Made by a program: the position numbers and the translations under genes. Of a stretch of DNA of 64,000 bases, positions 36,001 through 45,803 are shown one piece after another. Below the pieces are notes generated by a model. That model saw only the letters and a list, made by a program, of their open reading frames with translations. It was not told the DNA's origin and made no database searches. Every line of letters starts with the position of its first letter. Within the stretch, counting starts at the first letter, position 1. The stretch comes from Guadua angustifolia. Its lineage: Eukaryota; Streptophyta; Magnoliopsida; Poales; Poaceae. The stretch covers positions 12,441,161 through 12,505,160 of the forward strand of contig CM070517.1 in the NCBI GenBank assembly GCA_036346375.1, read 5' to 3'.

Positions 36001-36457
36001 TGCTGAGTTTGAACTCACGCTTGTTATTTAATGTTTGTAGGTGTATTGAAGCCGGCATGCAGGGATGGGGGTAGTAGCACAATCACTTTGCATCATCACT
36101 ATCCCATCATGTTAATTTATAATTCTGATCTTTATAGCTCGTGAAATTTTTTTGTAAAAGGTTGTTTGCGGTTATGTTTAATGAGTCTTGTCCTGTAATA
36201 TTTATGTGGAGTTGATTAATTTCTATTGGACGTGTGATGGGTTAACTAAGGACCTGCTAGAATGATATCTCATAACTGCTATGTTTTCTGTCTGCTGAGT
36301 CGATGTCCTAGTTTTAGGGGAGGTGCTGCCGAAATTTTTAATAATTTTGACAACCTTCTAGTTATTCGATTGCTTTGCGAATATTTATTCCTAGCGATTT
36401 GTAATTGTTGGTGCTAGAGGGTGTAACATTCAGGGCATGGGGTGCCAGAGTGTTACA
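33022..36457 (+). repeat. Element A LTR (complete)
   Basis: Starts TGTAATACTGC and ends GAGTGTTACA. The PPT lies directly before it and the PBS directly after, so it serves as 3' LTR of the left copy and 5' LTR of the right copy. GC-rich exon-like block about 33100-33599 ends at TTTGTG|GTAAGT; a 48-nt exon-like block is at 34829-34876 with AG before it and GCAAGT after; a TTTGTAG|GTGTATTG acceptor is at 36040. It is related to both E1 LTRs and to 50827-54225. Confidence 0.88.
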
Positions 36458-39400
36458 GTTGGTATCAGAGCGGGCTTCAGGTCCGTGGTGCTTGAGTGTA
36501 GTGAGTAATTCTAGAATGAATTAAAATTTTGCTGTATGAAAATAGGAACATGGTTTAGGTTGAACCTTTAAAATGTGGCCCTAGGGCAACAACCTTAAAA
36601 CTTGAGGTAAAATGGTTAATTAATTTAAAAACTTGACTCACTCTGATGCACAGTAGGATGGGTGTGGGTACATTGCATTGTGCCTAAGTGTTGAGTGCTA
36701 AATTTATTGTTGCATATTGCTTTAACTATGAAAGGACCGTTGGAATCAGTACGCTTATGTTCATGTAATTGATTAAGCCGAAAGGTTTCAACCTTGTTCT
36801 TTTGGTCGAGTTGTGGGTCTTACTTGTGGGTGGGACTGGTTAGTGCCACCCCTTGCTGTTTGGGAAACCTCTTGTTCTTCAGTCGTCGTTTTCGTGGAGT
36901 AGTTTAGAGGGTAAGGAGGGAAGGTTGGTTTCTTTGGCTTTCGATGTTTGGAGTTAAAGAGAAAAGCTTAGCAATGAATCCTTTTGGAGTGCTTTTATTG
37001 TTGTGTTCGGTTTTGTTGGATTCTTTGGTTTTTGTTGGTTATCGTGGGTTGCCTTGTGGAGAAAACTATTGTGGTTGTTGTTATCTCCCTTTACGGAACT
37101 TATTGAAGTTTTCTTGGTGCAAAAACTTAAATCATGTGGATCCTCGGTGTCAAGGTTTTATCGAGAAGTTTGGTTGATCATCTGGTTTTTCCCATGTATC
37201 TCTTTTCCTTTCTAGAAGTTGTTTCCCGCTAGAGTTTGGGAATTCAAGAGTCGAATTCTCTTATGATTTATGGTTAAGTCTTTTGGAATGAGAGATAGTT
37301 TTTGTTGTTGTTGTTCATTCTTAAGAATCGTGGTTTTTCTTTAAAGGTTGAGCACGTGACTCATGAGGATGTTCAAGGCGTTAAGTGTATGATGAGTAGT
37401 TGAACTTTCAGATAAGGAGGGTTATTGATTTTGTTAAAGAGAACTTGTTGGTTATTTAAAGACAACCACATTTATTGTATGGTACATAATGACTAATTGG
37501 AATGGTAGGTGATTTTAAAGTGAAAAGGTTGATTAGAGTTATTCCAATGGTGGTGAATCATGAAAATTGATCGAAGTGCGAGATTTGTATTCCGGTAAGT
37601 CTAGTTTTGACCATGATTGAGAAGGTCTAGAATCTTCTATGGATGAATTTATCATAGCAAGGTGTTCATGTAAAGTACCGGAGTATATTGGCGTAAAGAC
37701 AAGAGAGTTGTTGGTTTATGTTGCTTATGGGTCAATTAAATTGTGGATCCACAAAATGAACTACTCGTTGTGAAATTAAACAATGAATATATATATGGAA
37801 TGGTTGTATGAATGATGGGTTTTTCCTTGTCTTTGACGAATGTCTATCTAGAAGTTTATCTATGGAAAGTAACTAGTGGTGGTTATATGAATAGGAGGAA
37901 AGTAAAGGAAGTTTGGGTTTTGTAACTTCCGTTCAAACCTGTGTACTTTTTAGGATTTGGTGAAAATGAAACATTTAATGGCTAGAGCATTGGAGTACTA
38001 GAAAGGATGAGATTTGAGATGAACCTTCCTTCGGTTCTGAGGATTTAAAATGAGGATGTAAGAGTCGTCCTGGAAGTAATTGGTTGATGGAATTCGGAAT
38101 ATTTTATCTCATCAAACCACGGTAGTCTTTTGCTTTGGTTAAGAGAGATGGCCTGATTGATTTTGGTGGGATTTACGCTCGAAAAATGTAAGGCTGGATC
38201 GTGTTTTTTTAGCGTGGGAACTGAGTTATTTTATGAGAGTTTCATAAGTGGTTTTATTGGGAATAAGTTCCCATTTCTTGGGAGAAAAGATTGGTAATTG
38301 CACCCTGGATGTGTGACCAGGAATTTTGTCTTCTCTTTCAAATTGTGATTTTGGGTTAGCGTGAGAGGCTTTGCCTTGATTAAAGTAAGCTGGGTTGTTC
38401 CTTGGTTTATGAGAGCTTCTGTCAGCGATTTGTGTGGGGTTTCTCTTTTGAATGGGGTTTTCCCCCCTCGAGGTGAATTTTATTGCATTAATTTGAGAGT
38501 GGTAAAGGCAAATTATATGATGTTAGAGAATCAGGTCTTCTCTTGCAAAATTGGCTTGGAAGAAGAAAATGAGTAATGTTTGGGCTCTATCAAGATCCTC
38601 TCTCAGGTAGATTTTAATGCTTTGGGTTCAAAAGGATGTACGTGGTTCTTTTGGTCAAAAAGGGAGCTGTAATTCCTTTGTGTTCTAGCTGGAGTTACAG
38701 GATATGGAAGCTTATGGTACAGTGTTGAGTATAATAAAGAAAATTGAGTTTTCTTTGGTCATTGGGATTGCAGCTGTAAAAGTCAATGTAGTGTTTATCT
38801 TGAGAGTTGAGTTTCCTTGGTGTGTATTTTTATCACATTATATGAAGAGGATGAAAGTGGTTGTTCTGCTAAAGAGAATCGAGGGATTTTGGGTGGATAA
38901 TAATTGAGGATTATACTTTTGATGTGGTTCCTTGCTGGTGCTTGTTTAACCCTTAGTAGTGAACTACTTGGAAGTGATGATAATTATGTCACCATTTCTA
39001 TCGTGTGACTGAACTTTTGGGTTCAGATGGTTGTAGTGAAGGATTTCATAATTTGATGTGTAATGTTCTGTAGTGAACATTTACCCTGGGCAGTGGTCCT
39101 TTGAGGTGAGGTAACCTTGGTAGAAGAAAAATATATATATAAAAAAATTATATTGTGGAGATATGGTTGGAAGGGAAATTGTGTTTTAGTGAATTAACTG
39201 TTTTGATGGTATTTGTCGGTAATGGGCCTTTTGATAAAGAGGTCAATCAATTGAAAGAGGAGATAAGAGTACGTATAGCAATTGAAATTGAGTATGGATT
39301 TGGAGTAGAGCATAGAGGTTGGTATCCTATTCATCCGAGGAGGATCATTGGTTGTTCGGATGTCGTATGCTTTAGTGTCGATAAAAAGATTGTCTAATTT

Positions 39401-39659
39401 TGTCAGATTGTTTGCAAGTGGTATGATTTGGGATTTTGGGCCTATTGATTGACTTTGACTGAGTTGTTGCATGAGGAGTAGCACTCATTTGAGCTAAGTC
39501 AAATCGTTTTGTTAATCGTTGGATTTGAGGTTTTGGTTTACCGTTGGAATTTTGTGTGGGTGTTTTGAGTTGGCAAAGAAGTTTAAGACCTTTGTGTCTT
39601 TGTTTTGCGTAGTTGGCATTCTTCGAATTCGGGGTCAAATTCCTTTAAAGGGGGGAGAG
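36458..39659 (+). other. Element A internal region, no gag-pol
   Basis: 3.2 kb between PBS and PPT (AAAGGGGGGAGAG, 39647-39659). No protease, RT, RNase H or integrase motif was found. The start and the end resemble the E1 internal region. The right-hand 1.3 kb is duplicated at 31700-33021. Many TTG-rich short frames exist but none exceeds about 100 codons. Confidence 0.8.
36460..36471 (+). other. Element A primer-binding site
   Basis: TGGTATCAGAGC, 2 nt after the LTR end, the initiator tRNA-Met type. Confidence 0.92.
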
Positions 39660-39913
39660 TGTAAAACCTCATCTCTCCTTTCCTTTTTGTGTGGCTGAAA
39701 AATCTTGGTGGGCAGCAGATTTTTTTCTTCCCAGCGCCCCTGGTCTCCTCCCCAGCCTCATCTGGCGTCTCCCCCAGCCGACCCCCAGCACCCCTGGCCT
39801 CCTCCTGGCGCTGCCCTTGGCTTCTCCCCCGCCTGCGCCTCCTCTCCAGAAAATCGACGGCAGCATTAGCAGTAGGAAGAGCAGCAACCGCCCTCACCTC
39901 GTTGGCTGGATCT
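39660..39913 (+). repeat. Element A 3' LTR, truncated to about 254 bp
   Basis: TGTAAAACCTCATCTCTCC, then a GC-rich block matching 33022-33285. A 10-bp difference near the start removes the CTGCAAAAAC part. The match ends at TTGGCTGG, where element B resumes. Confidence 0.85.
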
Positions 39914-39924
39914 TGACCTACAAG

Positions 39925-39937
39925 TGGTGTCAGATCC
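39925..39937 (+). other. Element B degenerate primer-binding site
   Basis: TGGTGTCAGATCC follows ...GACCTACA. Two changes from the tRNA-Met type TGGTATCAGAGCC. Confidence 0.6.
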
Positions 39938-40199
39938 ATGCACTCCATTGAAATCCAACCAGATCTTTTTGACCAGATCAAGTCAACCCAGCAGAAAGAT
40001 GAGAAAAGTCAACAATATAGTAAGGAAATGACAGATACCAACCCCTCAAGAGCTTTTCAGAAGATGAACGAGTCGTATTCCGGCCCTATAACCGTATATG
40101 TAATAATAAAGATATAAGAAGATTGATTTTGACAAAGAAAGTTGCCGAGTGTGTCCTATGCAGTCATGTATGTCAGAATGATTAACCATCAAAAGACCG

Positions 40200-41310
40200 T
40201 CAGTCTACTACAACCACTTCCGATCCGAGACAAGAAATGGGACGAGATCATAATAGACTTCATCACCAGACAACCTAAAGACTCAACAAGGATTTGATAC
40301 AATTTGAATGACAACTAGCAGATTGACCAAGATAGCCCACTTCACCCCGATCAAGCAAGCTTTCAGCATAAATAAATTAACAGGAATATACTTGACGCAG
40401 ATAGTGAGGTTGCATAAAATCCCAAGGAAGATTGTGTCAAGTCAAGAAACCTAGGTCACACCCAAATTTTGGAAAAAAATCAATCCACATGAAGCAAAGA
40501 GGCAGAGTTGGCAGTTGGTACCGCCTACCACCTGCAGACTGGCAGACAGACAGAAAAGACCAACCGGATATGGGAAGACATATTAAAGGCCTAAACTTTG
40601 ACCTACTAAGCCTCTTAGGCTGCATGCCTACCAGTTGCAGAATTCTCTAACATTGACAGCTGTCAGGATAGTCGAGAATGTCACCCTTTTGAAGCTCCTT
40701 ATGGAAGAAAGTACAGAACCCCATTAAGTTAGATGGAGGAAAGAAAGAGGCAACCCTTTGGGCCACAAGCTGTTCATGATACAGAAACCTATGTGAAAGT
40801 CATCGGAAAAGACCCAAAGGCTGCCCTGGAACGACATAAAAGCTAGGTAGACAACAAAGCAGAAGAATATCCACTACCAGATTGAAGACTTTGTCTACCT
40901 GAAAGCGATGCCCTTCGAGCCAGTGCAAAGATTTCAGAATTAAGGAAAAAGTACACCAAGAGATGTTGGACCCTATACAGTTCTTAATAAAGTCAGAGAA
41001 ATAATCTACAAATTGTAGTTGAGCCCAGAAATCCACTCGGATACACCATGTACCCCAGGAATTCCAGTTGAGGAAATACCTTCGCCGACCGGCAGACCAA
41101 GTGCAGCCCAAAGGAATTAACTTGCAAAATGAGTTACCCTATTACAAAGAGCCAACCCGGATCATCAAGTCAACTGAAAGTCGACACAGAGACAGGGATG
41201 ACAGAGCATACTGAGAATTATGGAGAAATGTTACTATTGAAGAACCCACCGGAAAAAGGAATTAGGATTGCAGTAGAATTTCCCAACCTGTTCCCCTAGA
41301 ATGAGTAAAT
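40200..41310 (+). pseudogene. Ty3/gypsy polyprotein remnant: integrase core and C-terminal region
   Basis: Recognisable pieces in shifting frames: WDEIIIDFI (first integrase Asp region, 40237); LTKIAHFTPIKQAFSINKL (40322); YLTQIVRLHKIPRKIV (second Asp neighbourhood, 40388); GTAYHLQTGRQTEKTNRI (the conserved H-P-Q-T-D-G-Q-T-E block with changes, 40518). Then come traces of a SPFEALYG-type segment (about 40690), FVYLK (about 40890) and a QLRKYL piece (about 41067) as in the C-terminus of chromovirus-type integrases. Numerous stops make it non-functional. The upstream RT/RNase H is missing. Confidence 0.75.
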
Positions 41311-41344
41311 CTCGGGGATGAGATTTATTTTACGGGGGGTAGGT

Positions 41345-42326
41345 TGAAACACCCCAAAAAAATTCAAAATTTTGCTTTATTTATTTATTTGGATTTTATT
41401 TGGAATTTTCTCGAATTTATTTGAATTTTATTTGGCTAGTTTTGCTTTTCTTTCCTTTTCGGGAAAGCTTTCTGTTTTGGCCGCCTTCCCCTTTTGGGAA
41501 TTTTCCTTTTCTGTTCTACTGGTTTCCTCTGCCAAATTTCTCGCCTTGACCACTTCTTTTCCTGGCCCGTGGCCAATTTCCTTTCCTTTGGGCCCGCTCC
41601 CTCCGGCCCACTCTTGGCCAGCCTTTTTCCCCTTTTTTCCCCACATGAATCCGTCGCCCGACTGCTTACACTCCTGCTCGGCCTACCAAGATTCTCGCTT
41701 CGCCAAGACCGCTCGCCCCTTTCTTCTTCCCGTGACACCTTCGCTGGGTCCTTCGCCCATGAGCTCTTGAATCTCCTCTCTCTCTCTGGCCCCCTTGTCG
41801 ACCCTCTCTCCCGTCATTGCCGTAGGTTCGCCTCGTCGGCGCCCTCGCCTTCTCATTGCTTGCCGTTGTCCCAAGACGTCATTGCTCGCCCCACTGGGCC
41901 CCACTTGCCGTGCCGCTCTCTCGTGCTGGGCGCCATCGCCGCTCATGGGCCTTCGTGTGGTATTGGCGCCGCCACAGACCTCTCGTCGTCGTGGTGCCCA
42001 CGCACGCCGAGCTATGTGCCCATGGGTCAGTTGCTTTCTTGTGCAAACCTAGTTGGTTTTTAGTTTTTATTTTATTTTTCGGATTTGATTTTCAATTAAA
42101 ATCCGAAAAATCATTTAAAGATTCAGAAAATCCCAGAAAATTCCACAAAAATTCCCAAAAATCCAAAAATAGCCAAAAACACATATTCTTGATCTGTTCG
42201 AGCCGCTGAGTCCAAAAATGATCTCCATTTCACTATACCAAGTCCAGAAATTCTTAAATACCCCCGAACCCTGTTCCGGCCATTTTCTCTCCTATTCCTT
42301 TTCCTGTTTTCTTTCTTTTGTTGTTA
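41345..42326 (+). repeat. Element B 3' LTR, truncated
   Basis: TGAAACACCCCAAAAAAATT start, preceded by a PPT-like ACGGGGGGTAGG (41332-41343). It matches the 5' LTR through CTTTCTTTTGTTGTT (42326). It has an extra segment of about 85 bp at 42128-42213 absent from the 5' copy. Confidence 0.8.
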
Positions 42327-43886
42327 CAACCTAGTGTTACTGTGATACTGTCCTTGAAAAACAAATGAACTTGGCTTCACGGTGATCTAAAAGAGTTTAA
42401 GGTTTCTTAAATTATCATGGCACACACTCAATTTGCTCCATTTTTTTTACAAACGACCATGCATTGGATTTGATTTTACGATCCAGGGAAGCTTATTTTA
42501 ATTCTCAGTTTGGAGGAGGTTGCCGCCTGGGACAGGGGCTGCGTTTCGCTGAAGTTTCAGCACAGTTGTCGTTTTCCATTTGAATCATATTGAACGACTT
42601 TTTTGTTTATTCGGCCCTCCGAACACCTGATTCCAGCCCATGGCAACATCATGCGCGTCTAGATTGTTTACACATTACCTTTCAGGGATATAATATTGTT
42701 TTTAGCAATTTGAGCAAAATTATCAATTTCGTTGATTTCAGATGAATTAGACGCACCAAACTGCTGAGCCCGGGGGCAACACCACATCATGCTCTGATCT
42801 CAAAATCCTTCCAACATAGCGGACAAGACGTCAATATCTTGCAAATGCGTAACTCGGGAATGATAGGTGCATAATGAGAAAATGCATATACAAATTAAAG
42901 TAGTGTACCATTGTCAACTGAAATGGACAGTTTAACAATCTCGGATGGAGAGATGAAAATGACGTCACACCGAACACGAACATCAAGCCAGACAAAGGCA
43001 TCATAGTCATTTACTCATTTTACCACTTTCTGTTCTATATAATAATATGAAAATGCTATGATGTTTATCCGTAATCCAGACCACATCTATCGCTGAATCA
43101 AATAACAGATTTCGACACTTCAAAAACTTGAAACTTCATATACATGAAAATGAAACAAAATGGTTGCCACATAGTTCCGGATTATTGTCACTTTTATCTA
43201 TTTGTCCGCGAGAGTGTAACTTGACAAGCAACTGCTGAGGTGTACCGATCTTTCAGATTCTTTTTGTTAATGGCAACACACATATATATATACATACATA
43301 TATACATACATATACATATATATGTGTATATATATACTGGACATATTAGGAACACCAAATGATAGCATGATCACGCATAGAAATACACCGATCATCATAT
43401 ATATCCACACACACATATATATACATAGATCTACATATATATACATCTACATAGATCTACATATATATATGTACATATATATATATATGGACACGCACAC
43501 ACCACACATGAAGAGGATGATATTTTCGAGACCCTAATAAGCAAATCAGACCCTCTAGTTTGTATACTGTACTAGTCGAGGATCACACTAGTGCACGCAG
43601 TGGCAACATATTGATTAAATATCATCTATATGATAATAATTAAGGAAGAAGCTATTAACAATACATATCGTACTAGTATTCTTGTGATCATGCCATACAA
43701 TTATTACCTTACCAAGTGAATAACTCAAATAAACTGCAGCGGAAAGAAACAGAATAACTTTAAGTGAAACTCATCCATATGCCCATAAGCAATCAAGTTA
43801 GGTAGCGCGACCTAGTTCTCCACAATCTTCAATGTAATCCTCTTTGTCTAGTGATATATTGATGATGTTTTCAGCAATTGAGCAGC
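42327..43886. other. Unassigned DNA with AT microsatellites
   Basis: No gene or element recognised. CATATATATA/ACATACATAT microsatellites occupy about 43278-43336 and 43396-43490. The end of this stretch (43735-43886) is the flank into which CACTA-3 inserted. Confidence 0.55.
43278..43490. repeat. AT/CA-rich microsatellite cluster
   Basis: Two blocks of (TA)n, (CATA)n and (CATATA)n separated by about 60 bp of unique sequence. Confidence 0.85.
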
Positions 43887-43916
43887 CACTACTACAGACT
43901 GCTTCATCCGCGACGC

Positions 43917-44190
43917 CCCATCACTGTCGGTTAGGCGCAAGCCGGCAGTGATAATATTATCACTGCCGGTTCTAATTTCAACCGGCAGTGATAAGAATAG
44001 TAAAATTTTCCAGCATGAATGGAGGCAATATCATTGCCGGGTTTAGAGAAACCCGGCAGTGATAAGAAGATATCACTGCCGGTTTATATAAAAAACTGGT
44101 AGTGATCTATCATTGCCGGTTTTTGTTTTTAACCGGCAGTGATAAGACCATTTTCACTGCCAGTTTTACTCCAGAACCGGCAGTGATATT
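43917..44190. repeat. CACTA-3 subterminal array, part 1
   Basis: About nine copies of AACCGGCAGTGAT / ATCACTGCCGGTT in alternating orientation, some with point changes (for example AAACTGGTAGTGAT). Confidence 0.88.
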
Positions 44191-44338
44191 ACCCAAAATT
44201 AGTTAAGATACAGAACATATCAAAGCATAATTAGATAAAAAACAGAAAATATTAAACATTTGTTATTAATCTCTCGCAGAACATTTGTAGTCCATAATTA
44301 CATATAGTCATAATTTTATATACAAAACATATTAAACC

Positions 44339-44677
44339 CTATATCGAAAACTCGTTGTCATCGTCCTCGTCCTCCTCCACCTCCTCGTCGCCGGAGCTAC
44401 CGCCGGATGACCAATCGGAGTTGCAGCGGTGCTCCACCTCCTCTGAATCCGATTCGGTGGCGGAGTTGGTCTTGCCCCAACACCGAAGGAGCTCGCCGTA
44501 GCTGCTGTCGTCATCGTCGCCCTCCTCCTCTTCCTCCTCTTTTTCCTCCTCCTGTACCTCCTCTTCCTCCTCCTCCTCCTCCTCCGCCTACTCCTCCTCC
44601 TCCTTCTTCTCCTCCTTCTTATCTAGCGGCGGATCACTGTTTTGCCCAGTACGTGCTCGCTTCTTGGGGGGTGCCAT
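44339..44677 (-). pseudogene. Antisense small acidic protein with basic N-terminus, one in-frame stop
   Basis: On the minus strand a 113-codon frame (stop included) starts ATG at 44677 and ends TAG at 44339. It begins MAPPKKRARTG, a classic nuclear-localisation pattern. Then follow Lys/Glu runs, an in-frame TAG at about codon 30 (44588-44590), a long Glu run, DDDDSSYGELL, a SDSEEVEHRCNSDWSSGGSS stretch and a DEEVEEDEDDDNEF end. I do not recognise a catalytic fold; composition suggests a nuclear acidic chromatin- or DNA-associated protein. It lies between the two subterminal arrays and is transcribed, if at all, away from TNP2. A chance CTC-rich repeat read in frame is the main alternative. 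Confidence 0.5.
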
Positions 44678-44837
44678 TCTTGCGGCAATGGTGGATTGTG
44701 AGGCGCCCACAGATTGAGGAGTCGCATTATATAGAGGAGGAATGGGAAACAACGATTGCGACAATGGGGAAGCGCAATAGTTAGCGAGGAATGGGGAAAA
44801 GCGACGATGCGTTGGCGGCGGAGTTGAAGGTTCATAT

Positions 44838-45150
44838 TATCACCGCCGGTTATTAAATTCAACCGCGGTGATAATATTATCCTTGTCGGGTTTAAGTTCA
44901 ACCGCGATGATAGGAACAATGTATGTATAATCGCAATCGATAAATCATTTGGGCGGGAAACGACTCAATATCACTGCCAGTTTTAGATAGAGAACCGGTA
45001 GTGAAAGTATTATTGTCGGTTCAACAAAGGTAACCGGCGAAGATAAAGTGAATTGCGCGAAATCGCAGCCATATCACTTCTGGTTTTTGAGATAGAACCG
45101 GCAGTGATATATTATTGCCGGTTCAAGAGAATAAACCGGCAGTGATAATA
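44838..45150. repeat. CACTA-3 subterminal array, part 2
   Basis: Further AACCGGCAGTGATA-type motifs, more degenerate (for example AACCGCGGTGATAA), ending AAACCGGCAGTGATAATA just before the TATA box. Confidence 0.85.
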
Positions 45151-45156
45151 TGGCAC

Positions 45157-45164
45157 TATATATA
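45157..45164 (+). promoter_or_regulatory. Probable TNP2 promoter TATA box (CACTA-3)
   Basis: GCACTATATATACCCTAGCT follows immediately after the last subterminal motif. The same layout recurs at 50173-50180 (CCCTATATATACG). Confidence 0.6.
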
Positions 45165-45274
45165 CCCTAGCTCCCTTCCCCAAGCTCTGTTCTTACTCGA
45201 TTGGGGTGGAGAGGGGGCGAATTTTTGCTCTCAAATTTGGTGTAATTTGTCGTTTCTAACTTCTAATCTAAGGT

Positions 45275-45648
45275 TTATATATAACTAATAGCAACCATGT
45301 ACCAGGCCAAATGTTCATCGATAACCATGAAGGTCGGATCGTAACTTAGTTGTATAATTAAAGATACGCTTTATTTTGTATGAAGGTCAAGCTTCAATTT
45401 GTAATATAAACATTTTGTACAAAGGACATGCTTCAATTTGTAATGTATGGAGTATTGATTATTATAATCATCCAGAAAAAGTAAATGTCCAATGGATGAA
45501 AAGGTATATAATTGATGTAAAAAGGCTATGCATAAAAGAATTATGTTCCTCATCCAATACTCCTTGATAAAATAGTACTGAAATGAGAGAAGATGAGATA
45601 ATAGTACTCAAATTTGTTGAACGGGCCATTATATATAACTAATAGCAA
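45275..45648. repeat. 354-bp filler flanked by a 20-bp direct repeat, carrying a copy of the TNP2 3' end
   Basis: TTATATATAACTAATAGCAA occurs at 45275-45294 and 45629-45648. Between them, 45327-45493 is a diverged copy of 48999-49165: the last TNP2 codons (HEGRIVT, stop) and about 145 bp of 3' UTR. Confidence 0.8.
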
Positions 45649-45803
45649 TTATTTAATTGGTTTTACAATCGAGATTTGGATATAGATTTATAAGTAATGA
45701 AAATTTCTACATTAATTAGCACTACATAACAAATTAAATGTATAAAACAATTTGTGAGCGCTTATTGATTTACTGAGATTTTATTTGTTGTAAATATTTG
45801 TAG

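Larger units (their letters stand above)
29972..42326 (+). mobile_element. Decayed Ty3/gypsy retrotransposon B, with element A nested in its 5' LTR
   Basis: The 5' LTR starts about 29972 (TGTGAAACACCCCAAAAAAA) and is interrupted at about 31700 by composite A. It resumes at about 39914 and ends ...GACCTACA at 39922. A degenerate PBS (TGGTGTCAGATCC) is at 39925-39937. Polyprotein remnants (integrase region onward) run 40200-41310, a PPT-like tract (TTTTACGGGGGGTAGG) precedes a second LTR copy at 41345, and that copy is cut at 42326. gag, protease and most of RT/RNase H are deleted. The nucleotide match between 29975-30860 and 41346-42326 proves the LTR pair. Confidence 0.8.

Noticed and set aside
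42955..42968. TGACGTCA at about 42960 as a bZIP-controlled promoter
   Set aside because: The 8-bp palindrome alone, with no TATA box or gene nearby, is not enough.
43278..43490. Regularly spaced short repeats as a CRISPR-like array or origin
   Set aside because: They are simple TA/CATA microsatellites without unique spacers, in eukaryotic DNA.
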